This document shows positions 16,521-24,128 of a stretch of 64,000 nucleotides of DNA, piece by piece. The notes below the pieces were generated by a model. That model was not told the origin of the DNA. It did no database searches and saw only the letters and a program-made list of their open reading frames with translations. The stretch comes from JAHEJA01 sp965656445. GTDB lineage: Bacteria; Pseudomonadota; Alphaproteobacteria; Rhodobacterales; Rhodobacteraceae. A program made the translations under genes and the position numbers. Each line of letters starts with the position of its first letter. Position 1 is the first letter of the stretch. The stretch lies in the NCBI GenBank assembly GCA_965656445.1, contig CBFHKO010000006.1:1-64000 (forward strand). Reading direction: 5' to 3'.

Positions 16521-17252
16521 ATGAAAAACACACAAAATGACGCAACGGATCTTTCGGCTCAAATCGCCTCTGATATTCGCGATGCCATCGTGGATGGGCG
16601 ATTGATTGTCAACGAACGCCTCCCCTCTGAGGCGGAATTGGCGGATCAATTTTCTGTCTCTCGCTCAACGGTGCGCGAGGCCTTGAAACGCCTCGCCGCG
16701 CAATCACTCATTCGCACGCAACGCGGCGCCTTCGGTGGGGCCTTTGTGAACAAGCTCAGCTACCCTGACGCCTATGGGCAAAACATAACGACATCGACGC
16801 TTTTGCTGTCTATGAACGACATTAACATTGATGTTGCCTGCGAAGCCCGCTTTGCAATGGAGCGCGCCTGTGCGCCTCTGGCCTGCGCGCGCCGCACGGA
16901 AACCGAACTCAGCGTGATGCGCCGCGAGCTACATATACAAACCTCCCCTGACCTCAGCGACGAAGATTGGTGCGCCTCCGACGTCGCCTTTCACCGCGCT
17001 TTCGTGGATTGCGCGCAAAACCCCGTGCTGTCCTATCAGCTCACTGGCGCCGTGGAAGCCATGCAACCGCTGATGAACATGATCACCTTCACCGCCCGCT
17101 CACGCGCCAAAATTATAAGCCTGCATGCATCATTGATCACTTCGCTGGAAACCCAAGACATCAAATTGGCCGAAGACAGCCTGTCTCAACTGGCCGATTA
17201 CTCAATCCAGCTAGCGGCAAAGGTTCTGGCGGATCGGTCTCGGACATCTTGA
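16521..17252 (+). CDS. GntR/FadR-family regulator (FCD domain), probably controls the dmdA operon
   Basis: A 243-residue repressor-type protein. An N-terminal winged helix (LPSEAELADQFSVSRSTVRE, about 33-52) is followed by an all-helical FCD ligand-binding domain with the typical metal-ligand pattern (DVAFHRAF near 153-160 and later histidine). The ATG is preceded at once by the palindrome and there is no Shine-Dalgarno. A TTGCTT...TTTAAT promoter just upstream would put the transcript start at or beside the ATG, so the mRNA may be leaderless. A GntR gene next to dmdA is also seen in other roseobacters. The ligand is unknown; DMSP or a breakdown product is a guess. Confidence 0.88.
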   Translation: MKNTQNDATDLSAQIASDIRDAIVDGRLIVNERLPSEAELADQFSVSRSTVREALKRLAAQSLIRTQRGAFGGAFVNKLSYPDAYGQNITTSTLLLSMNDINIDVACEARFAMERACAPLACARRTETELSVMRRELHIQTSPDLSDEDWCASDVAFHRAFVDCAQNPVLSYQLTGAVEAMQPLMNMITFTARSRAKIISLHASLITSLETQDIKLAEDSLSQLADYSIQLAAKVLADRSRTS

Positions 17253-17320
17253 GTGCAATAGATCGCGTCGAGCCATCAAGGCTTTGATAAAAGCTTTAAC
17301 CAACCAAATACAAAAATTGA

Positions 17321-17555
17321 GATTTTTACAAAAACGGAGACGTCCCTTCATATCACACCGAAGGCTTTGTAGTAGGAACAAAAGTAAACGGTGTCGGTCA
17401 AAATAGTCATGTCTACAGTAATGTACAGCAACCCATTGTATCAATCCGCAGACGGAGATTTGGGAATTGCATCCGTTGGAAGCTGGAATTTTTCATCTGA
17501 CGTCGAGGAATTTAACGGGCAAGGGCTAGATACCTACATAAGTGCAGTAGAGTAA
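17321..17555 (+). pseudogene. Frameshifted remnant of an unknown gene
   Basis: Two protein-like stretches lie in different frames. From 17321 one frame reads DFYKNGDVPSYHTEGFVVGT and continues to about HVYSN near 17415. A second frame carries on with YQSADGDLGIASVGSWNFSS to a TAA at 17553-17555. Together they look like the C-terminal part of one exported or surface-type protein that has lost its start and gained a frameshift. The second frame alone could be a 48-residue ORF from 17409 without a ribosome site. No family was recognised. A preserved hairpin follows the stop. Confidence 0.4.
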
Positions 17556-17563
17556 CATGTTTT

Positions 17564-17589
17564 GAGCAGGCAAATCACCTTGCCTGCTC
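17564..17589 (+). terminator. Strong hairpin after the gene remnant
   Basis: GAGCAGGCAA (17564-17573) and TTGCCTGCTC (17580-17589) form a perfect 10-bp stem with a 6-nt loop. It begins 8 nt after the stop of the gene remnant. There is no good T-run on either strand, so it is terminator-like rather than certain. Confidence 0.55.
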
Positions 17590-17654
17590 AATTCCCCCTT
17601 CACATCCCTTTAAATCACTCTTATATGTACATCGTCCTTCGGGACTATGAACAT

Positions 17655-17945
17655 AAACGCGCATGTAATAAGCGGATCGGACCCGGGGGCGGTACCCGGC
17701 GACTCCACCATAACCCGTTCATTTGGCGGTCTTGGGGTCGAAATAGGATCGACGAACGTCCAAAGATGTTAGCTTTGTTTCGGCTGTCTGCCACCGTTAC
17801 CGGCGAAAACTGTACAATTGCAAATGACAATCGTGCTCCAGTAGCAATGGCCGCGTAAGCGGTCGGAGATACTGAAATCTTAAGCCCTATTGCCTAGCCG
17901 CGATAGGCGGGGTTCCGGAGGTTCCTGGCAACAGAATACCTCCAC
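17655..17945 (+). ncRNA. ssrA: Transfer-messenger RNA, permuted two-piece alphaproteobacterial type
   Basis: The tag frame GCA-AAT-GAC... at 17820-17858 encodes ANDNRAPVAMAA followed by TAA, a typical alphaproteobacterial tag. GGGGTCG at 17734-17740 starts the coding piece and pairs with CGACTCC just before ACCA at 17700-17710, which ends the acceptor piece. The acceptor part therefore precedes the coding part, as in circularly permuted tmRNA that is cut into two RNAs. A CCGGG/CCCGG T-arm-like stem lies at about 17683-17699. The outer ends given here are approximate. sspB, whose product delivers tagged proteins to ClpXP, is 100 bp downstream. Confidence 0.93.
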
Positions 17946-18042
17946 TACCTTTCTTTGTTATTTTTTACGCTTCACCCATCTTTGCCTCTTTCGCTTTGCG
18001 AATTAAGGCGTATGCTAAACGTGAAAAAAACGAGGACATCAG

Positions 18043-18498
18043 ATGCCAGACAAAATTGACTACGGAACCCTAATGCATAATGCCATGCGCGGACTTATCA
18101 AAGACGTGCTTGAGGGTGTGGTCAAAGATGGGCTTCCTGGTAATCACCATTTCTTTATCACAGTCGACACAACGCATCCCGACTTGCAAATCGCCTCTTG
18201 GCTCAAGGATCGCTATCCTGAGGACATCACAGTCGTGATGCAACATTGGTATGACGGCCTTGATGTCCAAGACGCGGGTTTCGCCGTGACGCTTAATTTT
18301 GGCGATCAACCAGAACCGCTTTATATTCCCTATGACGCCATCTTAACCTTTGTTGATCCCTCCGTTGAATTCGGTCTCCGCTTTGAAAGCACAGAGATGG
18401 AGGATCTGTCTGAGGACGAGGAGGATGACCACGTTGAGGAAGAAGACGCTCCGAAACAAGGGGACGTCGTCAGCTTGGATAGTTTTCGCAAATCATAA
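18043..18498 (+). CDS. sspB: SspB-family ClpXP adaptor (alphaproteobacterial type)
   Basis: 151 residues. The N-terminal domain (about 1-115) has the IDYGTLMHNAMRGLIKDVL start and the HHFFITVDT and VVMQHWYDGL segments of alpha SspB. An acidic linker (EDLSEDEEDDHVEEED) leads to a short C-terminal tail, GDVVSLDSFRKS, that would dock on the ClpX zinc-binding domain. SspB tethers ssrA-tagged proteins to ClpXP. Its position next to ssrA supports this. The ATG follows GAGG. Confidence 0.92.
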   Translation: MPDKIDYGTLMHNAMRGLIKDVLEGVVKDGLPGNHHFFITVDTTHPDLQIASWLKDRYPEDITVVMQHWYDGLDVQDAGFAVTLNFGDQPEPLYIPYDAILTFVDPSVEFGLRFESTEMEDLSEDEEDDHVEEEDAPKQGDVVSLDSFRKS

Positions 18499-18594
18499 AG
18501 CGGCCTCAAATGATCGTTTTAATGCGAATGGACAATTGATTTGCCCCGTTGCTTTGAGTAAACGGCATGCAACAGTATACGAACGGAGATCCAG

Positions 18595-19986
18595 ATGTCA
18601 CAAACGCGCACCGAAACAGATAGCTTTGGCCCTTTAGAGGTTCCAGTTGATAAATATTGGGGCGCGCAAACACAGCGCTCTATCATGAACTTCCCCATCG
18701 GCTGGGAAAAGCAGCCAATCGCCATCGTGCGTGCCCTTGGCGTCATCAAACAAGCCTGCGCCCAAGCCAACCTTGCCGCTGGCAAATTGGACAAAGAGCG
18801 CGGCGATGCAATCATTCAAGCCGCTAGCGAAGTGGTCGCAGGAAGATTTGACGACAACTTCCCCTTGGTCGTTTGGCAAACGGGCTCTGGCACACAATCC
18901 AACATGAACGCGAATGAAGTCATTGCCAACCGCGCGATTGAAATCATGGGCGGCGTTATCGGATCCAAAGACCCAGTGCACCCCAATGATCACTGCAATA
19001 TGGGTCAATCCTCAAACGACACCTTCCCCACGGCAATGCATATTGCCACCGCGATGACCGCACGCGATGTTTTGATCCCGGGATTGGAAAAATTGCACGC
19101 CGCGTTGGAAACAAAAATCCAAGAATTCGATGGCATCATCAAAATTGGGCGCACGCACACTCAGGATGCGACCCCGCTGACATTGTCACAGGAATTCTCT
19201 GGTTACGCGCATCAGGTCAAAATGGGCATCAAGCGGGTGAAAGCCTCGCTCGCCGATATCTATGAACTTGCTCAAGGTGGAACAGCCGTGGGAACAGGGC
19301 TCAACACGTCGCCGGGTTGGGACACAACTGTTGCGGCGAATATGGCCGAGATCACTGGCCTGCCCTTTGTCACAGCCCCTAACAAATTCGAAGCGCTCGC
19401 CTCCCATGACGCCATGGTCGAAATCTCAGGAAGCTTGAAAACAGTTGCGGCAAGCCTGTTCAAGATTGCCAATGACATCCGCCTTTTGGGATCAGGCCCC
19501 CGCTGTGGGCTTGGCGAATTGATCCTTCCTGAAAACGAACCAGGAAGCTCGATCATGCCAGGCAAAGTGAACCCAACGCAATGCGAAGCCATGACACAGG
19601 TCTGCGCCCATGTGATCGGCAATGACGCCGCTGTTGGCTTTGCAGGATCGCAGGGTCATTTTGAATTGAACGTTTACAAACCAATGATGGCGTATAACGT
19701 ATTGCAATCAATGCAGCTTTTGGGAGATGCTTGTTCTGCCTTCACCGATAACTTGGTGGATGGCCTCCAAGCGGACAAGGATCGGATCGAAAAACTGATG
19801 CGCGAAAGCTTGATGTTGGTCACAGCGCTGGCACCGACCATTGGCTATGACAATGCCACAAAGGTCGCCAAAACAGCACATAAAAACAAAACGACACTTA
19901 AGGAAGAGGCCATCGCCTTGGGCTTCGTGGACGAAGACACCTTTGAACGCGTTGTGCGTCCCGAAAACATGGTTGGCCCGAAATAA
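18595..19986 (+). CDS. fumC: Fumarate hydratase class II
   Basis: A 463-residue iron-independent fumarase of the TCA cycle converting fumarate to malate. The family signature GSSIMPGKVNPTQCE is present near residues 318-332, together with TGSGTQSNMN and GRTHTQDATP, which hold the substrate. Length is standard. GGAG lies 6 nt before the ATG. The stop overlaps the start of the next small gene (TAATG), and a ribbon-helix-helix gene follows. Confidence 0.96.
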   Translation: MSQTRTETDSFGPLEVPVDKYWGAQTQRSIMNFPIGWEKQPIAIVRALGVIKQACAQANLAAGKLDKERGDAIIQAASEVVAGRFDDNFPLVVWQTGSGTQSNMNANEVIANRAIEIMGGVIGSKDPVHPNDHCNMGQSSNDTFPTAMHIATAMTARDVLIPGLEKLHAALETKIQEFDGIIKIGRTHTQDATPLTLSQEFSGYAHQVKMGIKRVKASLADIYELAQGGTAVGTGLNTSPGWDTTVAANMAEITGLPFVTAPNKFEALASHDAMVEISGSLKTVAASLFKIANDIRLLGSGPRCGLGELILPENEPGSSIMPGKVNPTQCEAMTQVCAHVIGNDAAVGFAGSQGHFELNVYKPMMAYNVLQSMQLLGDACSAFTDNLVDGLQADKDRIEKLMRESLMLVTALAPTIGYDNATKVAKTAHKNKTTLKEEAIALGFVDEDTFERVVRPENMVGPK

Positions 19987-20162
19987 TGTCAAAGCCGGTT
20001 AATCTCAACCGGTTTAGAAAAGCCAAGGCGCGCGCCGAAAAAAAAGCGCGCGCTGAGGAAAATGTGGCCAAATTCGGCCTCTCAAAATCCGTCAAGACCC
20101 AAGCAACAAAACTCAAAACCATTCAAGAGCGCCGCTTAGATGGAGTAAAGAAAGAAGAATGA
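19986..20162 (+). CDS. DUF4169 family small basic protein, 58 aa
   Basis: A short lysine- and arginine-rich protein (MSKPVNLNRFRKAKARAEKK, then ARAEENVAKFGLSKS) that matches the DUF4169 pattern, a small family found with fumC in alphaproteobacteria. It is predicted helical with no known function. The ATG overlaps the fumC stop by one base, and its own stop overlaps the start of the next gene (ATGA), so all three are translated as a chain. Confidence 0.82.
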   Translation: MSKPVNLNRFRKAKARAEKKARAEENVAKFGLSKSVKTQATKLKTIQERRLDGVKKEE

Positions 20163-20404
20163 ACCTCCGTCCCAAAAAACGCTCCCTTACTCTTCAGGGC
20201 CATAGGACAAGCGTAACTCTTGAGGATCGGTTCTGGGCCGCCTTTTGCGAAATCGGTCGAAAAGAAGGTAAATCAATCAACCAATTAGCCATCGAAATTG
20301 ATCTAACACGCGACCCCGAAACCGAAGGCCTCGCCTCAGCGATCCGCGACTTTGTCCTCAAATACTACATGGACAAAGTGACGGATACTTCTTCATCTTT
20401 GTAA
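20159..20404 (+). CDS. Ribbon-helix-helix domain protein
   Basis: 81 residues with a ribbon-helix-helix fold: the strand KRSLTLQGHRTSVTLEDRFW is followed by two helices (AFCEIGRKEGKSINQLAIEI). Such proteins bind DNA as dimers or act as antitoxin-like regulators; the target here is unknown. It is translationally coupled to the DUF4169 gene. Its last codons (SSSL and the stop) lie inside a dispersed repeat that also occurs after the carnitine regulator gene, so the C-terminus seems to come from the repeat. Confidence 0.82.
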   Translation: MNLRPKKRSLTLQGHRTSVTLEDRFWAAFCEIGRKEGKSINQLAIEIDLTRDPETEGLASAIRDFVLKYYMDKVTDTSSSL

Positions 20405-20424
20405 AAAATACTCTCGCCGAAGGC
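20391..20424 (+). repeat. Dispersed intergenic repeat, copy 1 (CTTCATCTTTG...CTCGCCGAAGGC)
   Basis: This 34-bp copy is nearly identical to the one at 56043-56075 and shares its 3' half (ATACTCTCGCCGAAGGC type) with copies near 47.5, 50.4, 50.5 and 60.7 kb. It spans the stop codon of the ribbon-helix-helix gene and lies in the short gap facing the P450 gene. Confidence 0.7.
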
Positions 20425-20434
20425 GGTGCTCGCT

Positions 20435-21790
20435 TTACGATCCCACGCGACGCTCAAGCCTTAAATGAATCCCGTTTTCAGATCTCACAGTAAGATGCGC
20501 CACTGGAACGGGGCGCGCGTCGCTTGCAAAACTGACACGAAACTCTTTTATGATCATCGACAAAAGCAGCGGCCCTTCAATCATCGCAAACCCAGCACCG
20601 GGACACACGCGTGCGCCTGCGGAGAACGGGATATAGGCATCGCGCTGGCACTGCCGTCCGTTTTCGGTTTTCCACCGATCTGGATCAAACCCATCGGGAT
20701 TATCCCAAAGCCTTTCATGGCGATGTAAATGCCATGGGCTGAGCACAACTTGCGACCCTGCTTGAATGTCGCGGTCTCTGAAATGTTCCGCCTGCGTGCA
20801 GCTGCGCACCATCATCGGCACAGGTGGATAAAGCCGTAGGGTTTCGCGAAACACATCCTTTGACACCCTCAACTTGCCCATAACGGAAAAATCGGCACTC
20901 TCAGTCAAAACAGTTGCCTCTTGGGCCACTTTTTCCTGCCACTCAGGGAAGAGCGCCATCAAATAAAGGCTCCATGACAAGGCAGAGGCACTTGTTTCAT
21001 GGCCTGCGAGGAAAAAGATCGCCACTTGATCAACCATTTCTTCCCAGTCAAGTTTGTCGCCTGTCACAGGGTCAACAGCGGTCATAATTTTGCTGGCCAA
21101 GTCATCAGGGGCTTGCCCCTGCTCTAACTGTTGCGCCCGCTCTTGCGTCATCTGGGTAATCAAGGCGCGTATCTTGGCGGCGGACGCTTTGGTATCAGTC
21201 TTATGAAACCGCGGCATCCATTTAGGAAGCGGGATAAAGGCTGCAATATTCAAAATCGGCTGCGCCCGTTGATAGCGTTTGAATTCGTGAAACACAGCAT
21301 GTGCCATGTCGTTTTCAATCGGAATTGAAAACAGTGTGCGAAAAATGACGTCGGCGGCGGCGTAGCTTGCCACTTCTTCAACTTCGTGATCCCCCGCATC
21401 CAATCGATCCAACAAAGACAGGCCAGCCGCATGCATCGCAGGAAAGGTATCCTTTAATCGCCCCCCCTCAAAGGCAGGATCAATCAACCGCCTCTGACGT
21501 TTCCATGTCTCACCATTGGTCAAGAACACACTCTCACCTAACAAAGGCCGCAACCCCTCGCCCACGCGATCCGATTTTGGAAAATCATCAGCGCGGGTTT
21601 TCAATACGGTTTTGACCAACTCAGGTTGGTTCATCAAATAAGAGCGAAAGAACGGAGTTTTGAATTCCGCCATCCACGCGCGATAGAGCCGTGCAGGTTG
21701 CGCCGATAAAATGTCGCGCCGAAACAGCTTCATATACCCCCAGAGGGACACTTTATCCGCGCGCGACTTTGGCTTGACTGGTTGGATCAT
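20435..21790 (-). CDS. Cytochrome P450
   Basis: A 451-residue soluble P450. The I-helix oxygen-binding motif AGHETSA lies near residue 268, the K-helix ETLRLYPP follows near 315, and the heme-ligand loop FSAGARVCPG near 397 contains the axial cysteine. The substrate is unknown; the K-helix and heme sequences resemble fatty-acid or carotenoid hydroxylating bacterial P450s. The start overlaps the stop of the membrane hydrolase gene by 4 nt, so the two are coupled. No ferredoxin or reductase gene is adjacent. Confidence 0.94.
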   Translation of the reverse strand: MIQPVKPKSRADKVSLWGYMKLFRRDILSAQPARLYRAWMAEFKTPFFRSYLMNQPELVKTVLKTRADDFPKSDRVGEGLRPLLGESVFLTNGETWKRQRRLIDPAFEGGRLKDTFPAMHAAGLSLLDRLDAGDHEVEEVASYAAADVIFRTLFSIPIENDMAHAVFHEFKRYQRAQPILNIAAFIPLPKWMPRFHKTDTKASAAKIRALITQMTQERAQQLEQGQAPDDLASKIMTAVDPVTGDKLDWEEMVDQVAIFFLAGHETSASALSWSLYLMALFPEWQEKVAQEATVLTESADFSVMGKLRVSKDVFRETLRLYPPVPMMVRSCTQAEHFRDRDIQAGSQVVLSPWHLHRHERLWDNPDGFDPDRWKTENGRQCQRDAYIPFSAGARVCPGAGFAMIEGPLLLSMIIKEFRVSFASDARPVPVAHLTVRSENGIHLRLERRVGS

Positions 21791-22977
21791 GGCAGGCTCC
21801 TGTGACGCGCAACAGGGTAATCGATGCGGGATTTGGACGGCTGCCGTCCTTGGAACCGATCCCTCAAGGTCAGAGGACCCGCTGTGATTTGAAAATAATC
21901 ATAAGATCCCGGATTATCAAAGGCACAGAGATATTGAAAATGGAGCCTAAAATAGCGCCGTTTCAGTTTCGCCCATGTTTCGGGTTTCAGGGTCTGACTA
22001 AAGCATGTGGAAATTACCAGTGGACCTGTTCTATCGGGTGTCGCCACTCCGCACACAGAGACAGGATCACAAAGCGCAAAGGCACATCCATCCCCCGGCG
22101 CCGTTACATCCACCCAAGTTACGGATGCACTTTGCGACAAGAGCTGCAAATCTTGGCGCAGCGCTCGTGCCTCAGGGAGAAAGGCCACCATAGGAACGAC
22201 TTGACCAAGGCTTAGGAGGTTCACCTCAGTCTCTTGACCTTCAAAGGCCCCGTCGCGGTCCAGCTGGGCCAAAACGCTCACCGCCATATGCGCGCCAGAC
22301 GAATGACCCACGACCAAAATTTCATCATAACCTTTGCTTAGGGCTGATGTAATTTTGTCGCCAAACTCAGCCAAGCGGACCTTTAAATCCGTGGGATAAG
22401 CCCCTTTGTGTTGGGCGGAATGCGCGTAATCTTGCATCAAATAATAGGCAAATATTTTGCCATCCATCTTGCGAAACCACGCAAGAACTGGCCAAATCGC
22501 GACGATGCCAAGAATGCTGGCCATTGGGTGAACAACCCCCAATAAACGCCCAAGACCCCATGCGATCAAAATCGCAATCACCAGTTGGCCCAATAGAAAC
22601 CCAACAGGATAAAGCGCGGCAATCACAGGTCCTTTCCTTAGCTTGAACAAGTCCCACAAAACACCGCTTGAAATATAGATATAAGCGGTCTTAATCATAT
22701 TAAGATAGGTTCCCAATAGGCTGTTTGACATGGATTTTTTCACGATGTCCGCCCAAACAAGGACTTCTATTTCGCTTTGCGTGTACGCACCATCTATGCG
22801 CGCCTCAACCGACCATCCAAACCCATCCAAGTCCAAGGACCCTTGGCTTATTTCATAGCCTGAAATATCTGCCTGTAGCTTGCTTTCCGTGCGGTATAAT
22901 TCACGGTACCGCCGTGGCGGGAATGGGTCAAACCCGGGAATGTAAAAGACTTTTCTGCGTTTAACTTGGTTGCCCAT
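21787..22977 (-). CDS. Alpha/beta hydrolase-like membrane protein
   Basis: 396 residues. Two hydrophobic segments lie at about 115-165. A nucleophile-elbow motif VVGHSSGAHMAVSVL near residue 222 carries the likely catalytic serine. The N-terminal RKVFYIPGFDPFPPRRYREL looks like the first strand and oxyanion region. Lipases and esterases share these traits; the substrate is unknown. Coupled to the P450 by a 4-nt overlap, it may release or modify the lipid-like substrate that the P450 oxidises, which is inference. Confidence 0.75.
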   Translation of the reverse strand: MGNQVKRRKVFYIPGFDPFPPRRYRELYRTESKLQADISGYEISQGSLDLDGFGWSVEARIDGAYTQSEIEVLVWADIVKKSMSNSLLGTYLNMIKTAYIYISSGVLWDLFKLRKGPVIAALYPVGFLLGQLVIAILIAWGLGRLLGVVHPMASILGIVAIWPVLAWFRKMDGKIFAYYLMQDYAHSAQHKGAYPTDLKVRLAEFGDKITSALSKGYDEILVVGHSSGAHMAVSVLAQLDRDGAFEGQETEVNLLSLGQVVPMVAFLPEARALRQDLQLLSQSASVTWVDVTAPGDGCAFALCDPVSVCGVATPDRTGPLVISTCFSQTLKPETWAKLKRRYFRLHFQYLCAFDNPGSYDYFQITAGPLTLRDRFQGRQPSKSRIDYPVARHRSLP

Positions 22978-23034
22978 AAATGCACCCGTACCAAACCACC
23001 CAAGCCTAACTATGCCGTGCTTGACAGGGCTTGA

Positions 23035-23781
23035 CTAGCCCAAGCTTCCAAGGATCGGGAAATTATCGAGCAACCAATAGGAAAAGGCACTAAAGCCGCC
23101 TGTCAGCATCATCAAACCGATCGTCCACAGCAAAAGCCCCATAACGCGTTCGATTTGCTCCATATGCCGTTTCATCCAATTGATGGCCCCTGTTAGTCGG
23201 GACATAAAGGCCGCAACCAAAATGAACGGAATTCCCAAACCCATTGCATAGACTGCCAATAACACGGTGCCCTTGGTGACATTTGCTTCGCTTGCAGCAA
23301 GGCTCAAAATAGCGCCCAACTGTGGGCCAATGCAGGGCGTCCACCCAAAGGCAAAAGCCAACCCGAGGACGTAGGCGCCAAAGGCGGACCCGCCCATATC
23401 ACCTGTGTCCAAGCGCGCTTCGCGATCCAAAAAGCCAATTCGGTAGACCCCCACAAAATGCGCCCCAAAGATCATAACAGTCACACCTGCAATCTTGGTC
23501 AGCGTATCCTGATATTGTAAAAAGGCCGCACCAATGGCGGAGGCGGTAAATCCAAGCAAAATAAAGACGGTCGATAGGCCCATAACGAAAAACAATGCCG
23601 GCAAAATAGCGGATCGTTTATGCGTTGTTGTCAGATCACCCAATGAGACCCCGCTCATATAGGCCAAATAAGGCGGCACCACAGGAAGCACACAGGGCGA
23701 TAAAAACGATAATATCCCCGCAATCAAGGCGACGAGCATCGCAGGAAGCAAGCCTGCATCTATTAAGTCGATTCCAAACAT
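23035..23781 (-). CDS. ccdA: CcdA-type cytochrome c biogenesis / thiol-disulfide transmembrane protein
   Basis: A 248-residue inner-membrane protein with six helices. It has the two conserved cysteines of the family, in FLSPCVLPVVPPYLAYMSG near residue 31 and in GWTPCIGPQLGAIL near 147. CcdA passes electrons from cytoplasmic thioredoxin to periplasmic partners for cytochrome c maturation. It stands alone, between the hydrolase gene and the divergent tusA-like gene. Confidence 0.92.
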   Translation of the reverse strand: MFGIDLIDAGLLPAMLVALIAGILSFLSPCVLPVVPPYLAYMSGVSLGDLTTTHKRSAILPALFFVMGLSTVFILLGFTASAIGAAFLQYQDTLTKIAGVTVMIFGAHFVGVYRIGFLDREARLDTGDMGGSAFGAYVLGLAFAFGWTPCIGPQLGAILSLAASEANVTKGTVLLAVYAMGLGIPFILVAAFMSRLTGAINWMKRHMEQIERVMGLLLWTIGLMMLTGGFSAFSYWLLDNFPILGSLG

Positions 23782-23873
23782 ATCACGGGTCTAATCTATA
23801 AAAACCGCCCCGTCACCACCCCGATGATCACAAGTTTGTGGACAAGGCTCGGTTGCGCCCCTATGTCACGGAT

Positions 23874-24098
23874 ATGACCTATGAACTTGATGCAATCGGG
23901 CTGTTATGCCCTCTCCCTGTGCTAAAGGCGCGCAAGCGATTGGCCGCTTTGGAAAAAGGCGACCAGCTTGACTTATTGGCTGATGATCCCGCAGCGGTGA
24001 TTGATGTTCCGCATTATTGTCATGAAAGCGGGCATATCTTGATCTCGACGGAACACGTGACAGACAGTGTCACCAAGTACACAATCGAAAAGACGTAA
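23874..24098 (+). CDS. TusA-family sulfurtransferase
   Basis: A 74-residue SirA/TusA-like protein, MTYELDAIGLLCPLPVLKAR, with the active cysteine in the CPLP motif (C12) that carries persulfide sulfur. The ATG at 23874 is preferred because homologues start just before the LDA-x-GLxCPxP motif; a GTG 36 nt earlier is also possible. It sits beside ccdA, another thiol protein, and is followed by a terminator. Confidence 0.85.
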   Translation: MTYELDAIGLLCPLPVLKARKRLAALEKGDQLDLLADDPAAVIDVPHYCHESGHILISTEHVTDSVTKYTIEKT

Positions 24099-24101
24099 AA
24101 A

Positions 24102-24121
24102 AACCCGCTCGAAAGCGGGTT
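24102..24121. terminator. Bidirectional Rho-independent terminator (tusA-like / rne)
   Basis: AACCCGCT (24102-24109) and AGCGGGTT (24114-24121) form an 8-bp stem with loop CGAA. On the minus strand it is followed by a run of seven T for rne, on the plus strand by CTTTT. Confidence 0.9.
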
Positions 24122-24128
24122 CTTTTGA

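Noticed and set aside
17562..17858. Plus-strand 98-codon frame ending in NDNRAPVAMAA
   Set aside because: Its last codons are the tmRNA tag; the rest runs through tmRNA stems and is not a separate protein gene.
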